NCBI GenBank assembly: GCA_002221725.1
Contig: NJFT01000013.1
Span: 62,001 to 126,000, forward strand
Direction: 5' to 3'
DNA from: Scedosporium boydii
Lineage: Eukaryota > Ascomycota > Sordariomycetes > Microascales > Microascaceae
DNA length: 64,000 nt
The first letter of the stretch is position 1; each line of letters opens with the position of its first letter. Below the pieces are notes generated by a model. The model was not told the DNA's origin, did not search any database, and saw nothing but the letters and a program-made list of their open reading frames with translations. The translations under genes and the position numbers were made by a program. Positions 30,307 to 41,536 of the stretch are shown here, piece after piece.

Positions 30307-32938
30307 ATGTCCAACTCCCCCGCCATCCCCAGGACGGCTCCAATCGCCATCGCCCCCAAGCCGGCTGGCCCTGTTACCGCCGCCGCCGCCGTATCTACTT
30401 CCGCACCCTTATCCGGGTCCGCTGGGCGCCGCCAGAAACATCAGCTAGACGGAAACAACAAGTTTGATCTTGCTAAGAGTAGCATGTCATCACTTGACGC
30501 CTCTGCGCCCCACTCCCTCGCTAGCTCCCCTCCAATTCCTTGCGACTCTTGTCGAAGACTTCGCCTCAAGTGCACCACTGCGAGTGACGAAGACGACGGT
30601 TGCATTCCCTGCCAAAGAAGCGGTTCAGAGTGCTCGCTGGTCGTTAGCCCGCGACCTAGGAAACGTAAATTAACCAAGGGAGCTGTCGGTCCGAACGGAC
30701 TGACACAGCGACGCAGGTGAGTCTCGGGGCTTTATCGCCTATCAGTCTGAACAACGGCTCCCTATCTTTCCCTCATTGTTTCGTATCATGAGTATTCGAA
30801 ACGTCCCACCTCGTGCTTGCTCCTCCCCTTTCCAGTCTCCTTGCATATATATGTATCATTCTACATGTACAATTCATACAAATCTCATCTCCCACGCGCG
30901 ATCATATGCATCCCCCATTTCCCCGGGCATGTTTTATGCCTCACGAGCGTAAACAGCCATGAAGATACCTCCTCGATCCCCCACTGCCACCTGTCGTCAT
31001 TGTCACTCTCCTGCCACGCTGGATCCTCCCTCCCCTCGCCATCGTCGTGCTGCTGCCGACATAAAGCATGCCCCCGGCGCCCGACGACGAGAACTAACAA
31101 ACGGTCTGCAATGCAGCTCGCCACTGGTTCAAGACAGCAGGAGAAGGCGCCAGCAGACGGCCTCCGCACTATCTTCGCCATCCACGAGCGCCTCACTCAT
31201 CGAAGAAATGGCCAACGTCGGAGGCCCCACCCTGCTGAAGCGGACGCTGGGTATGCAGGACGACCGGTATAGTCAGTACATCGGGCCCACGACCGACTTC
31301 GAACCGTCCCTCATCAACCTCTCGCCCTTCAATCCCGACGACGAAAGCCTTCTCTCGAGAGGAACGCTGCGCAAAGTTGGCGAAAATGATACCTTCTTGA
31401 TGCTGCCGGATCACAGCACCCCGGGCTATGAACACATGCTCCAGGATGTGGACGAAATCGAGAAGATTGTCGCACCGAACGGCAGGAAACTTATTGATCT
31501 CTACTTTAGGGTCGTCCATCCAGCATTTCCCATCATCCAGAAGGGTGTGTTTTTGGAAAAGTACGAACGATCTTACCGGGAGTTTTCTCCGCCTCTCCTC
31601 GCTGCTGTATACCTTCTTGCTATCAACTGGTGGCACCACTCTGTGGAATTGGCTCCGTTCCCACGCCCTGATATAAGATCACTCGAGAGGCTTATGCGAT
31701 CTACTCTTGCCGACGCGATGTACCGACCGAAGCTATCGACTGTTCAAGCGGGACTGCTGCTGTCGCAACGACCGGAGGGCGATCAGTGGGCACCGACGGC
31801 TCAGCTAGTGGCCATCTCCCAGGAATTGGGGCTGCATCTCGACTGCTCGGCCTGGAAGATTCCTCCGTGGGAAAAAGGTCTCCGGAAGCGGCTGGCATGG
31901 GCCTTGTACATGCAGGATAAATGGGGCGCTTTGGTACACGGGCGGCCGTCTCACATCTTCCCATCGAACTGGGCTGTGCAGCAATTAACAGAGCACGATT
32001 TTCCGGATGTTGACTGGGACGAGAACGATATAGAGGACAGGCGTGAGGTAGAAGCGGGCCGCCTGATTTTTCTCGGTATGGTACGGCTTTCCCAGATTCT
32101 CGCGGAGATCCTCGACACCTTTTTCACCATCCAGGCGATGCAGACGGTGGCCGACGCGGGCTCTCAAGGTACCCATATGGTGTTATCTCTCGCCAAACCC
32201 GTGCAGCTGAAGCTGAAGGAATGGTTTTCGGCCCTGCCGCCGGTGCTTCGTATGGACTCGTCTTACTCGGCTAAGGGGGTCCCTAGCGGGAGACTATCGA
32301 GCGTGGGATATCTCCACCTGGCGTATTTCGCAACGGAAATTACACTCCATCGGCGCATCATTCGGTCGCTCTCAGCAGGAGAGTCCGGCGGAACGGTCGA
32401 CCCTTATCTCCAGCACATTTGCCGCAATGCAGCCAAGGCTCGGCTGATATCAGCCATGGACTTTGTGAACCGTCTCTCGCCGAACCACCTCCGAGCGTTC
32501 TGGTACTTCGCGTCCAAGACGAACTTTGCACTGATAGGAACGTTTGGATCGCTCCTGTGGGCCACGAGTCCCGGTCAGGAGGAGGCAGAATGGTACCGGC
32601 GGCGTCTTGGAGAATATAGATGGACGTTGAGCGTGAGCTCCAAGCCAGGCGGGTCTAGGGGTTTGACAGAGTTTGCCATGACCATGTTGGATATTAGCAC
32701 GGGGTTGCTGAAGAAGCTTCCGGAGAAGCCAACTCTAAGCCGGAGCGGTAGCGTGTCCGATATCGCGGGACTCAACAGCATTGCGCCCCTTTCTTCGAGC
32801 GGCCCGTCGCGGCCTCGAGACTGGTTCTCCCCGGAGGGATTCAGCGGACTCCCGTCGACTGAAGCGAGTGAGGCTGTAAGTCCGAGAAGCGAGAGCGAGA
32901 GCAGCGACGATGATATGTACGACAATACTGCTGGGTGA
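30307..32938 (+). CDS. Zn(II)2Cys6 transcription factor
   Basis: Exons are 30307-30716 and 31117-32938, about 743 aa. The 400-nt intron (GTGAGT...TGCAG) is unusually long for this window. ATG 30307 has a good context (CCACCATGTCC). The zinc cluster has Cys at 79, 82, 89, 99, 102 and 109 (C-x2-C-x6-C-x9-C-x2-C-x6-C) inside CDSCRRLRLKC...CIPCQRSGSEC, followed by a basic linker RPRKRKLTK. The fungal-specific transcription factor middle homology region follows: DLYFRVVHPAFPIIQKGVFL, the EFSPPLLAAVYLLA helix and the RKRLAWALYMQDKWGAL segment. The overall pattern resembles nitrogen-catabolism regulators of the TamA/Dal81 type, but that is a tentative recollection. The C-terminus is Ser/acid-rich (SESESSDDDMYDN), a possible activation region. 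It would act as a nuclear DNA-binding regulator; its targets are unknown. Confidence 0.88.
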
Positions 32939-34784
32939 CGTTCGGGGTCGGAGTCATTAGCATCCTGAAGCTGGCACTTTTGATCATAGCGACGAAAGCT
33001 TCCATGGCGAGTTGCTTAAGAGGTCTTGCCTCGGGTTGCTGTTCTCCGGGGGAAAAGGGAGGATAATGGATCCTCTTGTTAAACTTCTAATTGGTGGGGC
33101 GAAGAGGAGTAGGACATCCAGGTGTTGATCGACGCGGATGATACCCTGAGCGGATGATTATCTAAATTCTTTTCTTTTATGATGGAATGTTTTCGTTTTC
33201 TACATCGCTGCATGTTTATGATGTTATGCCTGGGAAAAAGAAGTGGATTTACGAATGAATAGGGGGATTGGAACGGCAACGGCAGACTGGCACCTTCGAG
33301 GAAGAGGAGAGTTATTTTTTTTCTTTTGATGTCCGCATGTGGTTTTCGACATTGCATTACAATGCCAACATGAATAGACCTGGGCGGCAGCAGCTCTGTT
33401 TCTCGTCTTCTTCTTTTCGGGTTTTTCTTTTAGTGGCGGGCTCAATGATGGTTGGTTTTGGGTAGGAAAAAGGATCGTATCCACTTATCATCTTTGTTTC
33501 TAGTTTGTTCTTCTCGTTGGTCGAACGATCCGAAACGTGATGGTTTCAACCAGCTGGGGACGAGAGAATCCTCTCAACCCGCTACATACGACCAACGTTG
33601 AGGGTTGCCCATCATCGTTGGGTAATACCAATGCCCGATTTAGCGAATGTGTTGCGTCTGGGGAGAAGTTTGCTCGCTGCAGTCCGCCTTCTTACATGTG
33701 TCGCCCCGGATTCTGTCATTCCCAAACGAGACACAACCTCTGACGATCGGATCCGCCTTGGTGATATGGATACGGATGAGCCTACGTGGACCTACATGTA
33801 TTACCACCGCGTACCTATTCTCTAGGCGACACCAAGCGTCGCTCGTGAGAAAAAGCGACTACGAAGTTATGTCATGCTCTCTGGATTTCTCTTCATCAGA
33901 TTCGATCTACTTATCCGAAAAGAGGTCGGCGAACTTGGGCGAGAGAGGATCATCGGTCAATTTCAAAAAAGTAAAGGGTGGCAGGACAGCAAGGCGAACA
34001 CCTGTTGCATTTTATGGAGATACCGGGAACGGCATGAAGATTATGGTCGGCGGAATAATGAAATATAAAGTGTGCCTATAAACCAGATGGCGCGGAGGCG
34101 GGCTGGAAATGCTTAATCTTTCCCGGGTGCAGGGCGATCTTAATATATCCGTCAATGGGGATGGCTTGACAGCTATATGAGTAGTACTGTGTGCCACATG
34201 AGGGCATGGAATTGTGAATATTGCCATACGTTTCGACGAGAGTGAGAATAGTGGGCTAGTTTGCTCACTTTCCAGACTCCACGTCGTGCTTCGTTCGCTT
34301 TCTGTTCTCGTGGGAGAGTACGAGCGAGAATGTTTGACAAGGAACATGGCCGAATGGCATATATCTCGGTATATATATACATATATCAATGGGATTGAAA
34401 AGAAACAAGGATCCTGCCCTCGTTGAAAGGGATTGTTCTCGGTCTTCTTTGTCCATGCCCTGAAGGACATTGAGGCCGTTCGAGTGGGATGCAGCAAAGA
34501 GGCAAGATCGAATGTGTTCTTTCAACTCTGATCCACCGCGACTGGGATATACAAAGGCTGGTTTCCAAGAGTCGGGATACAAACGGGTATAAATATATCC
34601 ATTTCGTCGTTGGTGATGAGCTTGAGATCGCATCGACAAGCATCACGATATCAGCGCTCGTTACACCTCTTATACCAAAGCAATTAGATCCTCTTCACAT
34701 ACTCTCATCCTCCTTCCATTTGGTTTCCAACTTTCCTTTCTTCGCTTCTACTCATCCAGCATCGCATCACTAACATCCTCCACG
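32939..34784. other. Spacer between zinc-cluster and GH16 genes
   Basis: 1.85 kb. No gene seen; several frames of 60-160 codons on both strands look like chance. Probable 3' UTR of the transcription factor occupies the first part. A TATA-like element near 34588 probably belongs to the GH16 promoter. Confidence 0.5.
34588..34598 (+). promoter_or_regulatory. TATA-box candidate of the GH16 gene
   Basis: TATAAATATAT lies 187 bp before the GH16 start codon, a plausible distance for a fungal TATA element plus a 5' leader of about 150 nt. It is called by sequence match only. Confidence 0.4.
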
Positions 34785-35693
34785 ATGATCCTTCCCACCC
34801 TCCTCTTCCTCCTCCCCGGCATCCTCGCCGCCGCCATCTCATCTCCTCCCGAAGGCTACCAAACCACCCTCTTCTACTCCAACTTCACCTCCCCAACAGC
34901 CCTCACAGCCCCCAACTCCTCCTGGATCCTCGACCTCGGAACCTCCTACCCCTCGGGCCCTCCCCAATGGGGCACCAACGAAATCCAAACCTACACAAAC
35001 TCGACATCCAACATCTCCATCCGGAACAACACCCTCACCATAACGCCCCTGCCCCCCAACGGCACAACAACCACGCGAACCTGGACCTCCGCACGCATGC
35101 GTACACACCCCCGCCACGACATCTCCTGCCCCGCCTCCTCCCGCCTCCGCATCTCCGCCAACCTCCGCCTCGGCACAGACCCGGCCGCGCTCCAATCTGG
35201 AATCTGGCCCGCCTTCTGGGCTCTCGGATCAGCCTATCGTGACGTCTACACGAACTGGCCCTCCGTCGGGGAGATCGACATCCTCGAATCCCCCAATGGC
35301 GCAAACGCAACATGGCACACGGTGCACTGTGGTACGAACCCCAAAGGCCCCTGCAACGAACCAGACGGCATAGGCTCCCGCGCGTCCTTTCCCCGAGACG
35401 GCAAGTTCCACGTCGTTTCCGTCGATGTAGACCGCCGCGCTACTTCCTGGCGCGAGGAATCCATCTCCTGGGCCGTGGACGGTAAGGAGACGTTTAGGAT
35501 CACCGGGGCGAGGGTTGGGAATGCGGCGGCTTGGACGGCGCTGGCGCATGAGAGCAAGTTTTTGCTGGTGAATGTTGCTGTGGGGGGAGCGTTTCCTGAT
35601 GCGCTTGCGGGGAGGAGGACGCCTGACTCGAGGACGAGGGGTGGGGTAGGGGCTGCTTTGGAGGTGGAGTATGTGGCTGTTTATCTTTCTTGA
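34785..35693 (+). CDS. Secreted GH16 endo-beta-glucanase
   Basis: Intronless, 302 aa. A signal peptide (MILPTLLFLLPGILAAA) is followed by a glycoside hydrolase family 16 jelly-roll domain. The catalytic motif is GEIDILE, with nucleophile Glu163, Asp165 and acid/base Glu168. Substrate-cleft aromatics are visible in GIWPAFWALG, just upstream. Another conserved block is KFLLVNVAVGG near the C-terminus. Several NxS/T sites early in the protein suggest glycosylation. Family members cleave beta-1,3(4)-glucans of fungal or plant walls. The length fits a single-domain secreted enzyme without a binding module or GPI signal. It is convergent with mcm10. Codon use is strongly C-ending in the first two thirds and shifts towards G-ending in the last third. 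Confidence 0.9.
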   Translation: MILPTLLFLLPGILAAAISSPPEGYQTTLFYSNFTSPTALTAPNSSWILDLGTSYPSGPPQWGTNEIQTYTNSTSNISIRNNTLTITPLPPNGTTTTRTWTSARMRTHPRHDISCPASSRLRISANLRLGTDPAALQSGIWPAFWALGSAYRDVYTNWPSVGEIDILESPNGANATWHTVHCGTNPKGPCNEPDGIGSRASFPRDGKFHVVSVDVDRRATSWREESISWAVDGKETFRITGARVGNAAAWTALAHESKFLLVNVAVGGAFPDALAGRRTPDSRTRGGVGAALEVEYVAVYLS

Positions 35694-36125
35694 GAAATGG
35701 ATGTGGAATGGTTGGTTCGGGCGTTGGGAAAAAAGAGAGAGAGAGAGAGAGAGAGAAGGCTGGGCTATGGGATAGGCATATAGGGCGGATAGGACTTTTG
35801 ATTTGGGGGTATCGGGATGGGAATGGGGAATAGGTATTGGTTTCATGAGTTTCACTTCTGCGAAATATACTCGTCTCAAGTTCTGTGTCGATATGAGGCA
35901 CTGATATATATACGATCGTTCAAGACACAAGTGAAAATGCAGGTCTGCTTGCCTGCCTTCTGAATTCATCAGTGATTCTTTCTCAAGGGGTATTTCTACA
36001 CAAACTCACACAGGCAAAAACCGAGCCCTATGCACCAGCCAAACCCAGGTATACACAAAATAAAACAAAAGAGAAAGCAAGGAGGGCGCTGAGGAAAAAC
36101 GCCCGAGTATTCTTCTTCACCAACT
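35694..36125. other. Convergent spacer GH16/mcm10
   Basis: 432 nt of presumed 3' untranslated sequence from both genes. It contains an (AG)12 microsatellite at 35734-35757. Confidence 0.6.
35734..35757. repeat. (AG)12 microsatellite
   Basis: Twelve uninterrupted AG dinucleotides lie about 40 nt after the GH16 stop codon. It is a simple sequence repeat. Confidence 0.9.
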
Positions 36126-38515
36126 TCACCTGAGGATCACCAACTCGTCGCCGTCGTCGTCATCCAAGATAACCTGCCGACTCATCAGCTCCTCCCCGAG
36201 GCTCTCCCTCCCCGCCTCGCGTATCCCCTTCTCCGTGATGAACCGCGTCTTCTTCTTCACGGGGGATTGCGGCTCTTCCCGCACGAGCTTCTCGCCTTCC
36301 TTCATCCGCGCCAGCTTATCCTTTAGCGAAGTACCCCACCCGAGCGCCGATACAGTCCCGCCACCTGATCGCGAGGACAGGGAACTATCTGTCCGCTTCC
36401 GTTTTATGGGGCTCAGCCGTATGGACGTCTCGGCAGCGCCCTTTGGCGCGAGGAGGCCGAGCTCTCTCGCATCGGGGGGTTTCGTTTCTTGTGTGGATTG
36501 TTGGGTCGAGCACGCCGAGGTCGCCGCGGATGACGACGATATAGCTCCGGCCTTACGTCCCGCGGTGCGCATGTATTCTTGGCCCGTCCCACTCCCGGTC
36601 TTGCTAAGCGCCTTCATAATCTGCTGTTCCTTCTCCCTAGCGATCAGCCTACGCTTCAACGCCTCCTCGCGCTCCTTCCTATCGGCCGCACCATCGATAA
36701 GATCCGCTGCGCTCATCGACTTGGTCGCATACCAATGACTGTGCGTCTCGCGATCGTACGCTCCACGCCGGTTCGACATCGCCATCGGATCGAAATTCTT
36801 CCTAACCGTCGGTTTCTTCCTGTACTCGCTCCCAAAGCCCATCTGGTTAAGCTCGATCCTCGTCGAGCGAGCCTTCCTTACAATCTCGTTGGAGTGAAAC
36901 TCGCAGAATTCCGTCCGCTTCCTATTCACCCACGAGTTGCACAGCTTTCCGTCCTTCTTCATAGATTTGCAAAAGCCCAAGTCCCTCGCTGTTCCGATCT
37001 CGATAATCGTGTCGGCGTCCGAGTTGATGACGAGACTGAATTTGCCCGAATGCGCTCGGGACGCGGGCGGTGGCATGATGGTGGGGTTTAATATGGCAAT
37101 CACGGTTCCCTCAGGGATCTTCCAGAACCGAGTAAATCCCGAGTTGAACAGGAACAGCTCAAGTTCCCATTGGAGATCGACGACTGTGACGACCATGTAT
37201 TTCGTCCGCTCGGGGTTCTTCGTCCCACCATTTTCCGGGGCTTTGTGGGATCGAGGCTCCGATTTGCTAGCAACTATTGCGAAGACGACAATATCCTCTT
37301 CGAGATCCGGCAGCTCATAGTCGGGAGACTTGACCTGTTTTAGTAAGTCTTTGATCCCAAACATCGCCTTCCCTTTGAGGTGTCGCGCGAGAGTTGGGTG
37401 GGGTACAATTCGTTTGGAGAGGTGAAAGGACGAATACACTTCGAAAGACGCGCTTTCGGATTCTTCGGGTTCTGGCTTGTTTCCAGTCATGTTCTTGTTG
37501 GCTATTCCAGACTGTAGTTGTTGCTCCCTCTGTGAAGAGACTCCCGATGTAGTGTTGCTTCTCCTCAAGCCCCCTGCCAGGTTAGACTGTGCACCGAGGA
37601 TATCGGTGCGCGAGAACTCGGGGGGACGTAATTCCTCGTCGGGAATGCTCACTGCGGCCGACTTGTACTTGTCCATTTCGTCTTTAGATATCCCGAAAGC
37701 GTTCGTCCGAATATTCTTTATCCTCTGCTGACGTTCCCGGCGTTCTTCCTCCTCTCCCCTCGCAGCAGCAAGTCTTTCATTGAAGCTCATGGGACGAGGC
37801 GCTTCAATGGAAGACTGAGAAGAATCGTGATGGTTCGTCTTCGAGGTCCTCAGATATTTATTCCCAGTCGCTTGATTTTCGGTAGGCCGTCGCAAGCTCG
37901 GCGCCCGCTTCAACGAAACATCCTTCGCCCTGAGACCCTTGTCGATACCTAAGAGTACTCGGCTCGGAGAAGTTTGCGCAGTTGGCGGCTGGACTCTGCG
38001 AACCGGAGACGCAGGTATAACGGTAGGTACAGATGGTCGTTGTTCCACATCACTTGGTTTCAGCGCTGCCTTGCTTTCCGGTGCGTCGCCCTTCGCGAGT
38101 GGTGGCGCCGAACCTAGGCTTGACGTCGTCGCCGTGCTCCCGCTTGCCGACGACTGGGCGTGCGACTTATCCCTTTGTAGTCTCTTCAGCTTTAACCGAG
38201 CTTGGATCTCCTGTAACTTGAGCTGAAGAGTCTCCTCGTCTTCGTCCTCTTCGTCATCAATCCCGTTCCCTAGCGATAAGGCATTCGATAAGGTCCTTGT
38301 ACTATTCATCGCCCTCGCTTTTCGCAAGGGCGACGGCGATGGTGAGGTCCGCTCGGCCATCCGACGTAGTTTTTCGCGACCACCAGGGGTGCTTATGAGG
38401 GCTTCGTGGGGAGATCGGGGAGGCCATTGCGGCTCGGCGGCGGGTTGATCTGTCCAAGTCAGTGGAAAAGACCGAAGGTAAAATCTCCCGCAGCTTAAAA
38501 CGTACGTGGAGGCAT
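36126..38515 (-). CDS. mcm10: Replication factor Mcm10
   Basis: Mcm10 is a chromatin-bound replication initiation factor that links the CMG helicase with DNA polymerase alpha. I infer exon 1 as 38515-38506 (ten nt, ATG CCT CCA C) and exon 2 as 38449-36126, joined across a 56-nt intron (GTACGT...GACAG), giving about 777 aa starting MPPHQPAAEPQWPPRSPHEA. Reading straight through would add an implausible N-terminus. After a coiled-coil-like segment (about 75-100, ETLQLKLQEIQARLKLKRLQ), the conserved OB-fold lies at about 345-490. Next is the Mcm10 zinc motif C497-x9-C507-x11-C519-x2-H522 (CKSMKKDGKLCNSW...FCEFH) and the basic SEYRKKPTVRK stretch. The acidic C-terminus ends DDDDGDELVIL. It is divergent from RNase H2 subunit B across a promoter with ACGCGT boxes. 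Confidence 0.9.
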
Positions 38516-39193
38516 GACGAAGGCGGTGAGTAAGGTGGGATTTGGAGGTGTCGGCGAGTTTGGCAGGAGAAAAGACCGGGCTCTTTCGAAGCCCTTTGGG
38601 CCGAAATGGCCTCCGCGGCAAAGATTCGAATCTTGTGAGCCCAGATCAAAATGAAGAGGTATGATAGCAGGGTGCCATGATACACAACTCAGACCCTGCA
38701 ATATCCGACCCCGAGAATCGTCGATAAAAGAGAAAGCAAAAACCAGATCTTCTAAAAAGGAGGGGGAGACCAAGGACAGGGATGGCTGTCACTTGCTCTG
38801 CCAGTCGTTCGCAGCAGTGAGTATGGAAAAGAGAACTGAGGAACAAGCGTTTGGCACCAGTCAAGAATATTTCATACAAAGTACGAAGTAGACTTGGCCA
38901 TGCAGTATCAAATGTATCCAAGTGTCACTTGCCAAGTCCCACTCGACACAGCATCTCAAAATTTCCAAGCCTTAACGGTTGCAGTTGCAGCAGCACTGAT
39001 CCACACAAGATAGCAATGGACCGACCTCCCCTCGTAGGCACGTGATACTGGAGCAGAAACGGCTTTCTTCTAGAAAAGAGGCTGTGATGCAATAATCATC
39101 TTGTCTCACTGCAGGGTTATGGATGATGGTCCAATGATTGCCAGATTTCTCCAACGGCGACGCGCGGATCTTTCGTTTCAAGAAACGCGACGA

Positions 39194-39199
39194 CGCGTC
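39194..39199. promoter_or_regulatory. MCB-like site ACGCGT
   Basis: Palindromic ACGCGT, 736 nt before the RNase H2B start and 679 nt from the mcm10 start. A six-base site is common by chance; its weight comes from the second site nearby and the gene functions. Confidence 0.35.
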
Positions 39200-39777
39200 C
39201 AAGTCGCGTTGGGTTAAATTGAAAGCTTAGTCAGCAGAGACATCGGGCACAGTGCTACAATTGTACAATTGTACACCGAAACTGGCAAGCACAATTCACA
39301 ATTCGAGGCCAAGGTCCCTTTAATGATATCGACGCTCACTTCATAGGCTGAGAAAGGGGAAGCTGGTGATATCAGCATGCCATTCATACCTTTCGGTTGA
39401 CAACGAGGAAGAGCAATGGATGGAAAGTTTGACCTTAGTTGCCATTGGCGCTTGAACGCAAGCTGATCCCTCAGCTGGCGGCTTAAGCTCGAGAGGTTCA
39501 CCCGCATCCAAGTAAAAAGAGAGGTGTTCAACAGAAGAAGAACCCTCACTGTGGTCATTTAGATAGAAAACATCGAATTTACTCGTGCATGCACTTAGAA
39601 CCAAATCGAAAACCACAAGCGCAGTCGCATAAATCTCAAGCGTTGGGGGAGGTCTCGTCTGTGGTCGAGGGGGAAATAAGCGTTGCAGGCGTCAGCACTT
39701 TGAAGCCCGCAATTGCCGTCTTCAATCTGCTACGCTGGTGCGCACGAACACACTAACACCAACGGTGCCGACTCCAG

Positions 39778-39783
39778 ACGCGT
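39778..39783. promoter_or_regulatory. MCB-like site ACGCGT
   Basis: Second ACGCGT in the divergent promoter, 152 nt before the RNase H2B start codon. Confidence 0.35.
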
Positions 39784-39934
39784 CTTAGAATTTCGAGTTC
39801 ACCCCGCGACATTGACATTGACCTTCAACAACCACCACTTACAACCATTCTCAACTTCCAATCTGCTTCGTTTACCACCCCGTCTCATTCCATTGAAAAC
39901 AATCTCCACCGTAGCCGTCGCCAATTTCCCTTTC

Positions 39935-41299
39935 ATGGCGAGAACTCGCTCCTCAAAGCCATCGGCCGCCGCCAAAGACTCGGCGCCGGCTGCAGACTCG
40001 AAATCCATCTACACACTTCCTCCTCAGATCCCCAACCCTCCCCTCGCCTTCATACTACCTCGGGCAGCCACGGCTGCAGCGCAGATCGTAACGCTTCCCA
40101 ACCCGCGCTATTCAAAACCTACGCGATACTTAGTATGTCCCGAAACCGGCGTCTATGAATTCACCAGGGTCGCCGCACCGACCGCGACGCCGCGAAGTTG
40201 GTTCTTCGAATCGAAGGAGGCGCCAAATGACGACAATGACAAGACCGCCGATGACAAGACCGCCGATGACAAGACCGCCGATGACAAGACCACCGATGAC
40301 AAGACCACCGAGAACAAGGGACAAAAAATTAATGGATACATGACCAAGAGCTCAGATCTCTTCATCGCGACGCCGTTCGACCCGCTCTTCCTCGTCCTAC
40401 CTGCCCTACTCGAGACAGCCCCAAAGACCGACGCCAAGCGCCTGTTCCTCGCGAGCGATGACCACTTCGACAAGTTGCCCGAGGAGTCGTCTCATTTGAA
40501 CGATGTCCTACGGGAGGAGAAGACGCGCACGTTGTTCGAGGAGAGGATGAAGGCGGTATGCGACATGGTGGAGGCCGGAAGCGAAACCATGTTCCGGATC
40601 AACGAGGAGAAACTATTCCAGGAGATATTAGCCAAGGCGAGGAGGTTTGCGGAGGGATCACTGCCGCGAAGTATGGAAGAGAAATTTGTCACCAAGGCTC
40701 TCCAAGCGCCCATGGTAGCTCGCATCCGGCGAGACGCGCCCTCAGCTGATTCAGGAACATCGACCCCGAGCACCGACTCTGTCGATTCACAAACTTCGAC
40801 GACCACCACAGAAAGCAACGCGAGCTCCCTCGCCTCCCAGGCCTCAACAGCAGCCACATCCATCCCCGAAGACGCAGACGCCATAACCGAAGACCCGATC
40901 ACCACCGCAATGCAAGCCTCGTCCGAAGTCCAAGCCCTCCAAAGGCTACGCGTCTCGTTCGATTTCATCTGCGCCAGCTACATCCCTCCCGCCCTGACCT
41001 CCCGTCTCCGTGAGCAACTAGCGGACAAGAAATTGTCGGGCGCCAACTTCGCCCCGCTGGAGGAATACCTCGCCGAGCTGGCGAAGATCCGCGCGGAGGC
41101 CGTGGCCGTGAGAGGTGGGGGGCAGTATGGTCGGAAACATGCTAGGGATGAGGATGAAGATGCGGCGCAGCAGGAGAAGAAGCGGAAGCTGGAGGAGGAG
41201 AAGAAGAAGAAGTCTATGGAGAGCAGGGGCGTGCGCGAGCTCAGGAAGGTGAACACCTCGGGGATGAAGAAACTCAGCGAGTTCTTCAAGAAGAAGTGA
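39935..41299 (+). CDS. rnh202: Ribonuclease H2 subunit B (Rnh202/Ydr279 family)
   Basis: Intronless from ATG 39935 (MARTRSS), 454 aa. This is the B subunit of the trimeric RNase H2, which removes ribonucleotides and RNA-DNA hybrids. The N-terminal triple-barrel part holds FILPRAATAAAQIVTLPNPR, PETGVYEF, and the wHTH/hydrophobic part GYMTKSSDLFIATPFDPLFL with LFLASDDHFDKL. The central region is Ser/Thr-rich. A helical segment, RLRVSFDFICASYIPPAL, and the C-terminal tail KKLSEFFKKK follow. The tail resembles the PIP-box (hydrophobic-x-x-FF) by which the human B subunit binds PCNA. A five-unit DDKTA repeat at about residues 101-125 expands a loop. The reading frame is open for more than 200 nt upstream, but without an earlier ATG of better context. 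The neighbour mcm10 is also a replication gene. Confidence 0.85.
   Translation: MARTRSSKPSAAAKDSAPAADSKSIYTLPPQIPNPPLAFILPRAATAAAQIVTLPNPRYSKPTRYLVCPETGVYEFTRVAAPTATPRSWFFESKEAPNDDNDKTADDKTADDKTADDKTTDDKTTENKGQKINGYMTKSSDLFIATPFDPLFLVLPALLETAPKTDAKRLFLASDDHFDKLPEESSHLNDVLREEKTRTLFEERMKAVCDMVEAGSETMFRINEEKLFQEILAKARRFAEGSLPRSMEEKFVTKALQAPMVARIRRDAPSADSGTSTPSTDSVDSQTSTTTTESNASSLASQASTAATSIPEDADAITEDPITTAMQASSEVQALQRLRVSFDFICASYIPPALTSRLREQLADKKLSGANFAPLEEYLAELAKIRAEAVAVRGGGQYGRKHARDEDEDAAQQEKKRKLEEEKKKKSMESRGVRELRKVNTSGMKKLSEFFKKK
40235..40309. repeat. 15-bp x 5 tandem repeat in rnh202 (DDKTA/T units)
   Basis: Five units of GATGACAAGACCGCC or close variants encode (N/D)DKTA, DDKTA, DDKTA, DDKTT, DDKTT. 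The period is a multiple of three, so copy-number change would keep frame. It lies in a variable loop between two conserved blocks of the RNase H2B domain. Confidence 0.9.
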
Positions 41300-41536
41300 A
41301 TCCGAAGCCCGGGTTGGTTCACAGGACTCTTTGGTTTATATTGTATCTTGTATTAGATAGCGAGGGTGGCGTAAGGCGTAATGGGTCTTGGAGATTTCTG
41401 TGACATTGGGACCTCAATTTCAACCTGATATAATCAGACACCGAAACTCCTGGTTGTATCATGATATCATTACTCTGCGATTGTCTCTTTTCTTTCTTTT
41501 TTTTTTATTATTTTCTTTCCGCTAAAGCCCCCTTCT
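41300..41536. other. Convergent spacer rnh202/duo1
   Basis: 237 nt, probably 3' UTR of both genes, with a T-rich run near 41490-41510. No gene. Confidence 0.6.

Larger units (their letters stand above)
38516..39934. promoter_or_regulatory. Divergent promoter mcm10 / RNase H2B with two ACGCGT boxes
   Basis: 1.4 kb between start codons, with no gene of its own. It contains ACGCGT at 39194-39199 and 39778-39783, the palindromic MluI cell-cycle box recognised by MBF in yeasts, which fits S-phase expression of both flanking genes. One copy of the 9-mer lies at 38882-38890. A minus-strand frame at 39214-39558 appears to be chance. Confidence 0.5.

Noticed and set aside
35229..35969. 246-codon minus-strand frame antisense to the GH16 gene
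   Set aside because: Shadow of the GC-rich GH16 coding sequence; His/Pro/Arg-rich with no domain.
38581..38640. TTCGAAT string (38604) resembling a tRNA T-loop
   Set aside because: Stems on either strand do not pair properly and no acceptor, D or anticodon arm can be drawn.
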